A DNA stretch of 64,000 nucleotides, taken from Pristionchus mayeri (lineage: Eukaryota; Nematoda; Chromadorea; Rhabditida; Neodiplogasteridae). Position numbers and translations under genes: made by a program. Shown in pieces: positions 47,316 to 58,000 of the stretch. A model generated the notes under the pieces. That model did not search any database. It saw nothing but the letters and a program-made list of their open reading frames with translations, and had not been told where the DNA came from. The stretch spans positions 21,050,365 to 21,114,364 of the forward strand of contig BTRK01000006.1 in NCBI GenBank assembly GCA_036245805.1, in the 5' to 3' direction. How positions within the stretch are numbered: the stretch's first letter is position 1; every line of letters begins with the position of its first letter.

Positions 47316-47606
47316 ATGCCCATTCTTTCTCTATGTAATAAACAGTACCCTCATCCATCCACCCCATTGAGGGGCTTGACTGATTTCACTCGTCTCGCTG
47401 CAATGTGCACCTCGGATCTGGGTGGATTCAGTCTCTGTCCTCCCACTCACAAACGGAGTATGTACGACACTCCGGAGGTGGGATTGCATAGGGATGACGA
47501 CAGATTGGATCGATATCCCTTGCAGTTCCCCGAATTGCGACTCGAAGAAGAGACTAAGAGGAACTTCAACAGACTTCTCCATTCGATGACCAAACCAGAG
47601 CTGTGA
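47316..47606 (+). other. Open frame of 96 residues with coding-like composition
   Basis: The frame contains RGLTDFTRLAAMCTSDLGGF and ELRLEEETKRNFNRLLHSM and ends at a TGA at 47606. It begins right after the secreted-protein stop and its poly(A) signal. Composition looks protein-like, but no splice join or family supports it. It may be an extra 3' exon through alternative splicing or a chance frame. Confidence 0.3.
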
Positions 47607-48032
47607 GAGGGCAGAGAAGAGAATGATTACTGCATAAACAAACGAATATTGATGGAACTGATATGGACAACACAAGTATTGATCTACTTGTTTTCCCGAC
47701 GTACAGACTCACACTCACCGACATTTATCCAATACTACCGAGGAAATAATTAAAAATTTGAAAAATACCTAAATTTTGTTGACCATCATCTGACGTACCG
47801 TTTCGAGTAAAGTCATTTTGAATTATTTTTTTGAATTCACCTGTAAAAACAGCGTTCATTGAATTGTGTGGTTGAACCATTGGAATTTATTGCATTTAAA
47901 TTGCAGAGGCCATTTCGAAAGCTTCAATTGATATAGCATGCGCAATTTCATATGAAACCATGAATAGTCTATTCGTCTGCAATATTTTAAAACCTGAACA
48001 TAAATAAACCTGAACATAAATAATACATCCCC

Positions 48033-48323
48033 TTTATTCCTTCTATCCGTGGGTGGCGCAGTGGATTGAGGCGCCGCTCGTCATACAAGGGTCCTGAGTT
48101 CGATCCCCCGCCTGGGCAGACCAAGCCCTCTATCCCTCCGGGTCGGTAAATTGGTAGTGACCTCGGTCGCGAAAGGTAACGTTCCCTAGAAGCACTTTGG
48201 ACAGCAGGGTTACGTAGTCCTAGCAGTAGTCGGCCTCACCGCACTACACCACCTAGCGTAGTCGTTCACGACTGTAAAATCGCTTGACGTGGCTGCACCT
48301 CTTTTTTTTTATTCCTTCTATCC
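48033..48323 (+). repeat. 16-bp target-site duplications flanking a SINE
   Basis: TTTATTCCTTCTATCC occurs at 48033-48048 and again at 48308-48323, directly bordering the tRNA-derived element. A perfect duplication of this length indicates LINE-mediated retrotransposition and a recent insertion. Confidence 0.85.
48049..48310 (+). mobile_element. tRNA-derived SINE, about 262 bp
   Basis: The head is tRNA-like: box A-like GGTGGCGCAGTGGATTGAG, then a box B-like GAGTTCGATCCC and a closing CGCCTGGGCA. The body (48120-48300) is unrelated to tRNA, and the 3' end is a run of nine T residues. Intact internal polymerase III boxes, length and flanking 16-bp duplications all fit a SINE. It presumably depends on a LINE for mobility. 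I cannot tell whether the T tail is the original 3' end shared with the partner LINE. Confidence 0.85.
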
Positions 48324-48324
48324 A

Positions 48325-49830
48325 AGTGTAGTAACTGAAAAATAGGTTCCACCTGGTTTCGACGAGACAGGCATCACAATTGTACACTTCTTACTTGATC
48401 TTTCTCTATTTTTACTAATATTTAAAGTTCATATTGACAGCTTGTGATTTTTATTCAGCGTCTATTCTTCATCCCTTGCAACCCAATATTTCAGGTTTCT
48501 TTTCCGGGACAAAAGATTTGATTTGAGCAACGAGTAGGGATCGAAAGGAATCATATTTTCGTTCCCTTCCTTCCCTGATTTGTAAATGATGTCGATCTAC
48601 TCGACACCAGGTGGAAACAACTTTACTCTGATTCCTTCTCTCTTTGTGAATGCTCCGAATAGCAGTGAATTTGCACCTGGAACGTTCATTTCCGTAGTTC
48701 CGAAAGCACATTTTTAGCACAAGTCAAAACAGCGATCTGTGATCATTTCTAATTTTCTCCTATTTGGCCTTTTAAAAATCCCCTCACCTTTCATAATGAA
48801 ACGAAAAAGTAAAAAGCTACAATTTCTAATAGCTACAAATTCCATCATAGCTTGGCTAAAGAAGTGTATTCATATTCTATGGCAGGTGCATGATATTCAA
48901 AAATAGATTTGAAAAATAGAAGTGCTGAGTAACATCTAGATTATTTATGAGTATGCAGGTGTCTTTTCCTTGACAAAGATTGAGATTTGATCAGCCAAGG
49001 AAATGAATTATCTGTAATGGCATACTAGGAAGTTAAGAAGAATTAACATCGTTGATCCTAAGAAATTAGGTGTTTTCGCTGTTCAGTGAATTCTCATTTG
49101 AGGAAGTAAATGAATGGGTAAAATTACTCGTAGGCTATTCGAGTCGAGGAACCGTTGCTATTCTGAAGGCCATAGAACAGAAGAAGTGAAGGAAGAGGAA
49201 GAGGAAGAAGATGATCTCTTCCGTTTCTGGCCACCCCCCCCCCCTTCCTCATCTAGCCCAATCATTTCTAGCTATCCCTACCTGATTTTCGGCAGCTCAA
49301 CCCCTCAATGATGGACGGGGATTGGAAATGAGAGGGGGTGGTCAGAAACCGAAGAAGTGCCCGATGATCTTTAGCATCGCATAAATGCTAGCGACAGTGA
49401 CTGATACCTTTAGATCTACAGTGTAGATCATTGCTTGACTCGAAGATTTCTTGCGTTCAAAACAGTCAACACTCAAACCCGGTTATCTGGAAATGATTTA
49501 TTCTATCTTGGGAACGATACATTACATAATTTCAATTATGACCTATTTTTAGAAATACGTTCTAAACTATTCTAAACATAAATGCTCCCTTCATATGATC
49601 ACTGTGACAGTTGGTTATGACATGAGAAATTTCAATTCGATGAACAAGGTTAACTCGAGGAGTCTCTTACAGGCATGATGGGAGATGAATGGATTCAATG
49701 TGAGATCAAAGATCAAGGATACCAGTGCGAAGGAGGAATCGACGTCTATCAGTCATGGCAAGAGAGTTGAGAACACCGGACGAGCAAGGAGAAACGGAAT
49801 AATATGGAGGACTTTAACGGGGATGGGCTC
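48325..49830. other. Intergenic; no gene recognised
   Basis: No supported exon. A poly-C tract near 49234-49245 and a GAAGAGGAAGAGGAAGA purine tract near 49190 are the only low-complexity signals. Confidence 0.4.
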
Positions 49831-49832
49831 GA

Positions 49833-50715
49833 TTAAGTCTGCACCTCGACTTCCTCTTCCGCTGCCACTTCGAATTCCCGGGAAGAGGTGACCGTATTCT
49901 GCAAGGGATTACTGTAGAGGAAGAATATCGACAGGTAGATCACCTGGTAGACAGCCTTGCACCCGAAGGAGACTCGTTCAAACTCGACCTTTCGTTCCTC
50001 ACACTTCTCATCGAAGATGAACACCTTCACGAGATGTTCGTTAGGCACGCATCTGGAAGGAAGGAAGTAGACGAGAGAGGGGACAATTACGGTAGATGGG
50101 ATACAGTAATGTATACTGTAAACACGAGTACGATAATGTGAGCTGTCTTCGACAACATACTTTCACTTACCGGATCTGGTGTGAGAAAAAGGTATAGAGA
50201 GTGTGATTGGGCGATCGGCAAGAGCACTTTGTCTCCACGAGTGTAGCAGGAATTCGCTGGAGCGGAGGGAATTTCATCGTCACTACGCAATCCTCCGCTT
50301 ACCAGATGGTTGTAGTTCATAGTGGAATGGGATGCACAGAGGTCTTGCGACGATAGCTCAGATGAAGAGACTGTGCAGTCCACTCGCTCACTCAATTCCG
50401 CACCGTTCTCCAGTGACTCTAGCGGCAGCATGTCCTGCGATAGGAATACGGTAGAAGGGGTTCTGTAAAATACGAAGGAATATGGTAACGGCTACGGTAC
50501 CTGGTTATTGGGCATGTACTGAGCGTAGTGACGGCCGTCCGCGCCGAAGAGATCCACCATCAGCTTGTTGTTGTCCTTCACTACATCTTCACATTTCCTG
50601 CAGAGGATTACTGTAGTTTGGGGAATACGGTAGGAGCGTACTTTGATTTGTGAGAGGGAGCTGCACTTGAGCAAGCGAAGAGAAGGAGGATCTGAGAAGG
50701 AAATGATGGTTTCAT
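49833..50715 (-). CDS. Cysteine-rich secreted protein, complete gene
   Basis: Minus-strand exons: 50715-50642 (MKPSFPSQILLLFACSSA, signal peptide), 50597-50501 (KCEDVVKDNNKLMVDLFGAD), 50434-50171 (ELSERVDCTVSS, SSQDLCASHS, PANSCYTRGDKVLLP), a proposed 11-nt micro-exon TATACATTACT near 50100, 50052-49944 (CVPNEHLVKVFIFDEKCEER, VSFGCKAVYQ), and 49898-49833 with the stop. Phases agree except across the 50171/50052 join, which needs the micro-exon or an equivalent. About seven cysteines lie in the mature part, spaced as in cystine-knot ligands, but I do not recognise a family. It is probably secreted and disulphide-bonded. Several donors read GTACCGTA or GTACGCTC. Confidence 0.65.
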
Positions 50716-50986
50716 TCTTAGGGAAAGGAAGTGTTCGAAGCACATGGAAGAAAGTGCTCTTTTTAAGCCGTGAAAAAATTTGGTCAGAGATCATGTTTAA
50801 TTCCGTCCATCGAATTTGACCTATTTTTGTATATCTCATTCAAAGCATCGTTAGCGTAATGGTATTGGATTCATACACCTACGTTCAATTTCTTCATGGA
50901 GCTTTTCCATAAATACAGCACATTGGGAAAACCACTACACTGTAGAATGGGCACTCATTCCCTGGTTAGTTATAGCTAGTGTGGAC

Positions 50987-51438
50987 TAGGGTTGACAAAA
51001 CGAACATCGAACACTTATTCGAAACGCACGTAGATTGACTCTGATTGCGCATACTACGCGCGGAATGATACGAACAGTGATTCGAAATCCCCCTCGATCG
51101 ACTCTCACTCCGCAATGAATTCAAATTGGGGTCTCTCTCACTTAAAACCTTTCAATGATATTGAAACATATCTGAATCTAAAGGACTAAAGGCAAAAATG
51201 ACTCCAAGACTATATTCCTCCTTTGAAACATAATTGAAATAACTCTGCATTCGATTTTAGACCAATTCATTCCACATCGATTCGAACAATGAAATTGATT
51301 CGAACTCGATTCGAACACTCCTTTGTTCGACTATCATTGCGCAACGAAAGTAATTTGAATCCCAGAGATTGCGCAATATATTGAAATTGGTTTCTCGATT
51401 CGAACTGTTCGTTGTTCGTGTTCGTTTCGTCAACCCTA
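50987..51438. mobile_element. hAT-type MITE, 452 bp
   Basis: The ends are inverted: TAGGGTTGACAAAACGAAC at the left and the approximate complement GTTCGTTTCGTCAACCCTA at the right. They are flanked by an exact 8-bp duplication GTGTGGAC (50979-50986, 51439-51446). TAGGG-type ends plus an 8-bp duplication are the hallmark of hAT transposons. The interior is built from variants of TTCGAAC and ATTCGAA and has no transposase. Confidence 0.85.
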
Positions 51439-51449
51439 GTGTGGACGAA

Positions 51450-54400
51450 TTCTATTGTTCAGATATTCAAAAGATGATCTCGTACCGTGATCAAGCAGAC
51501 TCTCGTGGTCTTGAGAGAGATGGGCGCCATTGCTGTAGATGGGAAGACTCACTCTACTACTGCCTACTCTGCCTATCTATCAGCCCCATTTATTGGGTTC
51601 GAAAAAGGGGCGGAGTCTGGGAGTCTGACGTTTCCATACTAAGAATGTGCATACACGAACAGAGAACTTCGAATCATTGCCAGGTGCAAGATTGAGATCG
51701 AGATGCTGTATTTCTACTGTCGAAGATATTCGCTAATTTATAAATCCGTTTTGCTCATTTTTATAAATCACAGTGTATATCTTTAGAACCTGCAGCCAAA
51801 CGACCGTGGAAATAAAGCTCGTGGAACCGTGAAATCGCAACGCGACCATTGGTGTCATGTCCTTCCTTTTCCAACTCAATCGTAAACCGACAACATCCGT
51901 ATAAGGAACTTCGACGAGAAGAATCATGTCAGAGACTATCCAGGCTATTTGTGAAACTTTAATTTCAGTGATGGGAATAGGCTAATACCGTATCTCTCTC
52001 TGCTACTAAAATTTGTTTACGATCCATTTTAATCAAGCGGTGACCTTTATCGAGAAATGAGTGGGAAGTTACATTGTCAATTTGTTTGCGACTTCTTAGA
52101 AGGTTAGCAGCCAAGTGTGCGCTAATTCCATCCCGACGACGCTTCCTCTGGAGAGACGAAGGAGAGAGTGGGGAGGACGGAGAGACGGCGAGCCTACGCC
52201 TTTAGAAGCACACTCTCTCCACTTAGTGCACTCCCTAGTGAGAGAGGACTGGAATTCATAGAATGAGTAGGAGGCGTCATTCTGCAAGAGAAGTCGCCCA
52301 GGTGGAAACATTGCTCCTCGAGACCAAATGAGAATAACAGTTTCAAGTTGTAGGAGGAAGCATGAGTCAACTTGCGGGCTTCCTGTTTTCAAGGCAATTT
52401 TGTGCATGTCAATCTCACGCATGAAAATAGAATTAAGTCGCGCATAAAAATAGAACTACAGTGCGATTCTATCATCATCTACGAGTGAATTCACGGGAGG
52501 TTGTCATCGTGCATGTAAGAGTTCCGTAGAGCCCTCGGCGAACGGGATGATTCCTTACGAAGAACTGTATACCCAAAATCTTACAAATCACAGGTACAGT
52601 AATGGATCTGCACGGAATGCTCACTGAAAAATAGATAATGACGTTCGAAATAGAGTAGGAAGTAGAAGATTATAGCCATGCGTAGCGATAAATATATAAA
52701 TTTAGTTGCGACTGTTTCGAAAAACAGTTCCTCGTTGAGTTTTTTTCGATGCTTTACCATGTGATAGAAAAGTTTCAAAGATTACAATTCAATTTCCTGC
52801 TGCAATTGCGACTCGGATTCCAAATTCAGCTTCCACTCCACTGGGATACAATAGGAAATTAGAGAACAATTTTAGAAAAAAAGAAAAATAAATGTGAATC
52901 ATTACAATTACTTCACACACACATTTTGACTGTAAAACATGGAATAACAGCCCAATCCCAATACAGCACAAAACATTTTGTTGTATTTAGTGATCAGCAA
53001 AGTGTTCTTCCCATTTCACATGATCCTCAAATGGTGAGGCAGAGAGATTGTTTGTGGAGTTGAGTGCCTAATTGTTCGTCGTCATGGAACTCTTTCGTGA
53101 AGAGATGGAGCGATGCCGTAAACGAGATGATTTTATTCCTTGTTGTTAGATGAATAATTAATCACCTCTAGCACATCATCCTCCCCCCTCTCTCTTTTCT
53201 CTTCGTGGGCGTGACGACAATGTACACGGACAACTTTTCAGCCCACATCAAATGATTATCCAACCGGGGAAATTACTCAGCTAGAATAGTTGCACAGTCT
53301 ATAGCAAAAAACTCGAATAGTAGCAGAATACCCTTCATTGCATTGCTGAACGAATTAACTTCTTTTCCATTAACTCAGAGTGAAATGTGCGAATTAGGAA
53401 CGGACCAGACTGATTCATCAACATGTATTCAAACGAGAAATTGCAGTTCTTGCATGTTCACTACTTCCATTCGTCTGATTTCCTCTCTTTAGCAGGGGAA
53501 GACCAGCACTTCTCTCACTTCTCTCATCTCTCTCCATCTCTTTCCATAACTCCAGTCATGTCTACGGCTGAGCCCCATTGATTGCTGCCTACTCCCGTTT
53601 CCTTCTTCCTCAATTTATCGTTTATTTACATTCTCTCAGAGATTTCTGTTTCTTACAGTTTGCAGTGGGGAGAGTCCTCCTTCCCTCCTTCCCGCACTCC
53701 CACTCCTTCCTTTTCCTTATCTAATTCCTGCATATTTTCATTTCTATTCTTGTCCCGATTCAATTCCTATTGACAGCTGACGTGTTCCAGATTGTCCGGT
53801 CTACACCTGGACGACAGAACTTTATCTAAACATTTAGTATTCAAGAAACGAAAATTCAGCTAACCTGGCTGGTGAATCATCATGATGCATATCAACGGAA
53901 AAAAAGGAGATGTGTAGTACCCTTCTTCTACGATAAATGCATCAGAAAGAGTTTGGATTTGCAACATTTGTAGGGTATCTATCTATGGTTCATGAGTTGA
54001 GTTGAGTTCTATGAGTTGAGGCAACGTGGAATGACTAATCTTTCGTATTCGACATCTGACTCCACTTTCCTCCACTTGTGGATTGAGGACGAAGTCAAGA
54101 GGAAATTTATTTGATAATTAACGATAAATATTTGGAATGAGTATAGTGAGAATCACACATGATTTACACACGGGGAACATTAGAATATGACCATGAATCT
54201 AAGGAGTTGAATGTATCAGCACGCTTATGAAGACAATCGGAACGAGCGAACCAGACCTTTCGGAATAAAATTAGCAATTTCTGAAAAACGATTGCTCTTT
54301 CACAATCCAAATTGACTTCACCGTGATTCCTGTCTACCGGTAGCCCCCCCACCCTCTCCCACTTCTGCATCTTCTCTCAAACTCCAAACTGACAATGATA

Positions 54401-55040
54401 CTCGATCGTTGTTTCTCTCTGACTGAAATTAGCGATGAATCAACATTTCCCATTCGTCAGAAATGTACACAAATTTCCACCGTCGTCTTTATTTCATTTC
54501 AACCAGAAACCAGATCAAACAATTCATGGGCAGTAAATAGGCGGAGTATCAAAAAGAGAAAGTTCGAGCGTTTACCGAGATCAGTTACTAAAACTGCGAA
54601 CAATAACACAAATATACCGTGAATACAGTCATGGACAACACATCACATAAAAATAGAACTGAATACAAACAGAAGTAAAATACCGATTAGAAATAGTCAA
54701 ACTGAGGATGATTTAATCATGGGTAAGCAACACCAACACGAGGATAGTGTAAACTTAGTAATAACGCAAATTACTAAACTAAAACAGATGGTAGAATTGT
54801 TAGACGAGTGAGGGGGCGAAAGTAATACTACGAAAGGAAAGGTTGAGAAATTGAAAGACAGTCAGATCGCATTAGCACAAAGTGGGGGAAGGGTTAAACG
54901 TATCGGGGTTATAAGTGAGCATTAAAAAGTGTCAGGAATGAAGGGACATGGGTTGTGGTACGAGTAGAACTGGCTCGGGGGGTAATGTGCATGGATAACA
55001 CGAGGTTGCATCATGGGGTGGAGGGGGCTTGATGAGATGC
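51450..55040. other. No confident gene; scattered minus-strand frames
   Basis: Minus-strand frames at 51733-51927 (SWKRKDMTPMVALRFHGS), 52096-52422, 52581-52778 (MVKHRKKLNEELFFETVATK) and around 52800 (SESQLQQEIEL) have protein-like composition and may be exons or relics of one gene, but I could not join them in phase. The stretch from 53000 to 55040 shows nothing I can support. Confidence 0.3.
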
Positions 55041-55048
55041 AGCTGTGC

Positions 55049-58000
55049 TTAGGTGGTCGACCTCCTCTTCATCTGCTGGTACGCCTTCTCACGGCAGGTC
55101 GAGGCACCGCATCTGCAAGAAAGAAGGAGAGATGGGAAGACTAGCAAGTATGTCTAGAGATGACTGCATCAAGAGACGGTCTATTCATATTCTAACACAG
55201 GATGCCAACAAACAAGTCTCAAATTTCAAGATCCTATCCCAAATTAATTTTTAAAAAATGACTGATCCCACTTGCAGGCGAATCCAATCTTGTTGTGGAA
55301 CTTGACGGGGTCTTTGTAGTGGTGGTAATAATCGAAGCTGAGCTCCTCGCCTGCAAAGAGAAACTATCGTCCATTTTTCCAACAGCTCAAACGATTGGTA
55401 AAACTATTCTAAAGTGAATACCGAATAATGGCACAGGGGAGATTTTCGATGGTCATACTTGATTGTCATATACAGTTTTCAACTACACCCGACCTATCGA
55501 ACCAAGGCTACAATAAACCGAACAGTTTCAATGCAATCAATATCTGGTGCTCATGCACTTTCAGTACCGTAATCCCCGCGCACTCACCAGCCTCGATATC
55601 CCTGTTGGCGAAGAGGGCGATGTGACGCTTCGGACGTCCCTCGACCTCAAATAAGATCATCATCAGGATCATGAAACACAAAAGTAACGAGTCAACTGAC
55701 TCCTGACACTATTATATAATATTTGCTAATTTCCTAGCAAGAGAGCTATCTCTCTCTCCATCTCCTCATCGCCTGAACTCACTTCGAAGTGGACTCTCTG
55801 AGTGAAGAGGTTCGGGGCGCACGAGTGAGCGATGAACCTACTCTCATTGCCCTGCAAGCACGACAATCAACCATCGAACGATAGAAAGAGAGTATCTCTA
55901 CTCCATCACAACGAGTATCCAGAGAAGTAATTGCTCTCCTCCGATCAAAATACAGAGCTAACTAATCAATACCGTACCATATTCAACGAGTCGACGACCA
56001 GGTTGTGATACTGACCATCCGTCGTTTTCCTGCAAAGAAAGCCGTCAATCTGAATGAGATAGTGGATTCATCAGAATGGAAAGCGATAGTACGGAAAAGA
56101 CAATGACTGTCGACTACTCGATCACTCACATTTTGATATCGACCTGGTACATTTGGTCCTTGCGTTGTGCAGCCTCCTTGGCAGTGATCATCTACAATGG
56201 GGCACACCTCAGATGAGCCCCTCTCTCGTCATTGCGCATGCCCCTTCTCGTCCCAAGCACGTCAACAACGCCAACCAACTACATAGATTCAACCTAACCC
56301 AATCTGACGTTTCCATGGTACACGCACCTCTCCCAGATATGAGCAGACGAAGTTTCCTTTGGTGATATAGCAGCCAGCGCGAACGGTCCAGCTCTTCTCG
56401 GGATGCATGAAGACTACCAGAGGAATGCGACGACCGAGCTGCAAGGGATGAGGTAATAGGGGAGGGAATGGATGGAGGGGAGGAGCAGCGGGCTGCTCAT
56501 ACGTGTCCAAGTATGGCGGCGCCTCTGCCCGACCCTGCGGGACCCGACCCTGCGGGAGGGGGTCATGGATTTTGCCCGACCCTGCGGGTCTGGGGGAATG
56601 TCGGATAAAGCTCAGATATGATACCCCATGTAGCCTACAGTAACCCAGCATGCATCATTCGACTACCGTAACCCTCGTTACCGTAATCTGGTTACGGTAG
56701 CTTTGCAAAACGAGAAATTTGAGCTTTTTATTACATGGATGAGATCGAGCGGTTATCGTTGAGCTTCAATGGGCTAACAATTTCCCACCTACAGTATCTA
56801 CAGTACCCATGAGGAAATAAATCCATTAGTGATATCGACAACTGATTTTTTTTAAATCGTTTCTAAAAATCCGTTCTTTGAGCCAGCAGTGTTCCCATCA
56901 CTTGCTTGTTCCTTTTAGTATTAGTATATCACACATTACCGTAATCTGGTTACGGTAGTTTTGCAAAAAGATGAATTTGCGTTTTTTATTACATTGTAAA
57001 GAGCGAACGGTTACCGTTGAGCATGAATGTGCTTGCAATAGCTCATTTACGATATCTACAGCACCCATATGGGCAAAAATTCATTAGTGATATTGACAAC
57101 TGACTTTTTTGAAAATCGATTCCAAAATTTATTTCTTTTTGTAAAATGCTATTCCGCTGATTAATACTTGCTATTTTTGACCAACCCTGCGGATCTTGAC
57201 CAACCCTGCTGATTCTGACCGACCCTGCGGATCCTGACCAACCCTGCTGATTCTGACCAACCTTGCGGATCTTGACCAACCCTGCGGGGTCTGACCAACC
57301 CTGCGGATCTTGACCAACCCTACGGATCTTGACCAACCCTGCTGATTTTGACCAACCCTACGGATCTTGACCAACCCTGCTGATTCTGACCAACCCTGCG
57401 GATCCTGACCAACCCTGCTGATTCTGACCAACCTTGCGGATCTTGACCAACCCTGCTGATTTTGACCAACCCTGCTGATTTTGACTAACCCTGCGTATTC
57501 TGACCAACCCTGCGGATCTTGACCAACCCTACGGATCTTGACCAACCCTGCTGATTTTGACCAACCCTTCGTATTCTGACCAACCCTGCGGGGTCTGACC
57601 AACCCTGCTGATTTTGACTAACCCTGCGGATTCTGACCAACCCTGCGGGGTCTGACCAACCCTGCGGATCTTGACCAACCCTGCTGATTCTGACCAACCT
57701 TGCGGATCTTGACCAACCCTACGGATCTTGACCAACCCTGCTGGTTTTGACTAACCCTGCTGATTTTGACCAACCCTGCGTATTCTGACCAACCCTGCGG
57801 GGTCTGACCAACCCTGCTGATTTTGAACAACCCTGCTGATCGTGACAAACCCTGCTGATCCTGACCAACACTGCGGATCTTGACCAACCCTGCTGATTTT
57901 GACCAACACTGCTGATTTTGACTAACCCTGCGGATTCTGACCAACCCTGCGGGGTCTGACCAACCCTGCGGATCTTGACCAACCCTACGGATCTTGACCA

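Noticed and set aside
50840..50895. tRNA-like TTAGCGTAATGGTATTGGATTC on the plus strand
   Set aside because: There is a box A-like segment only; no pairing acceptor stem or convincing box B follows.
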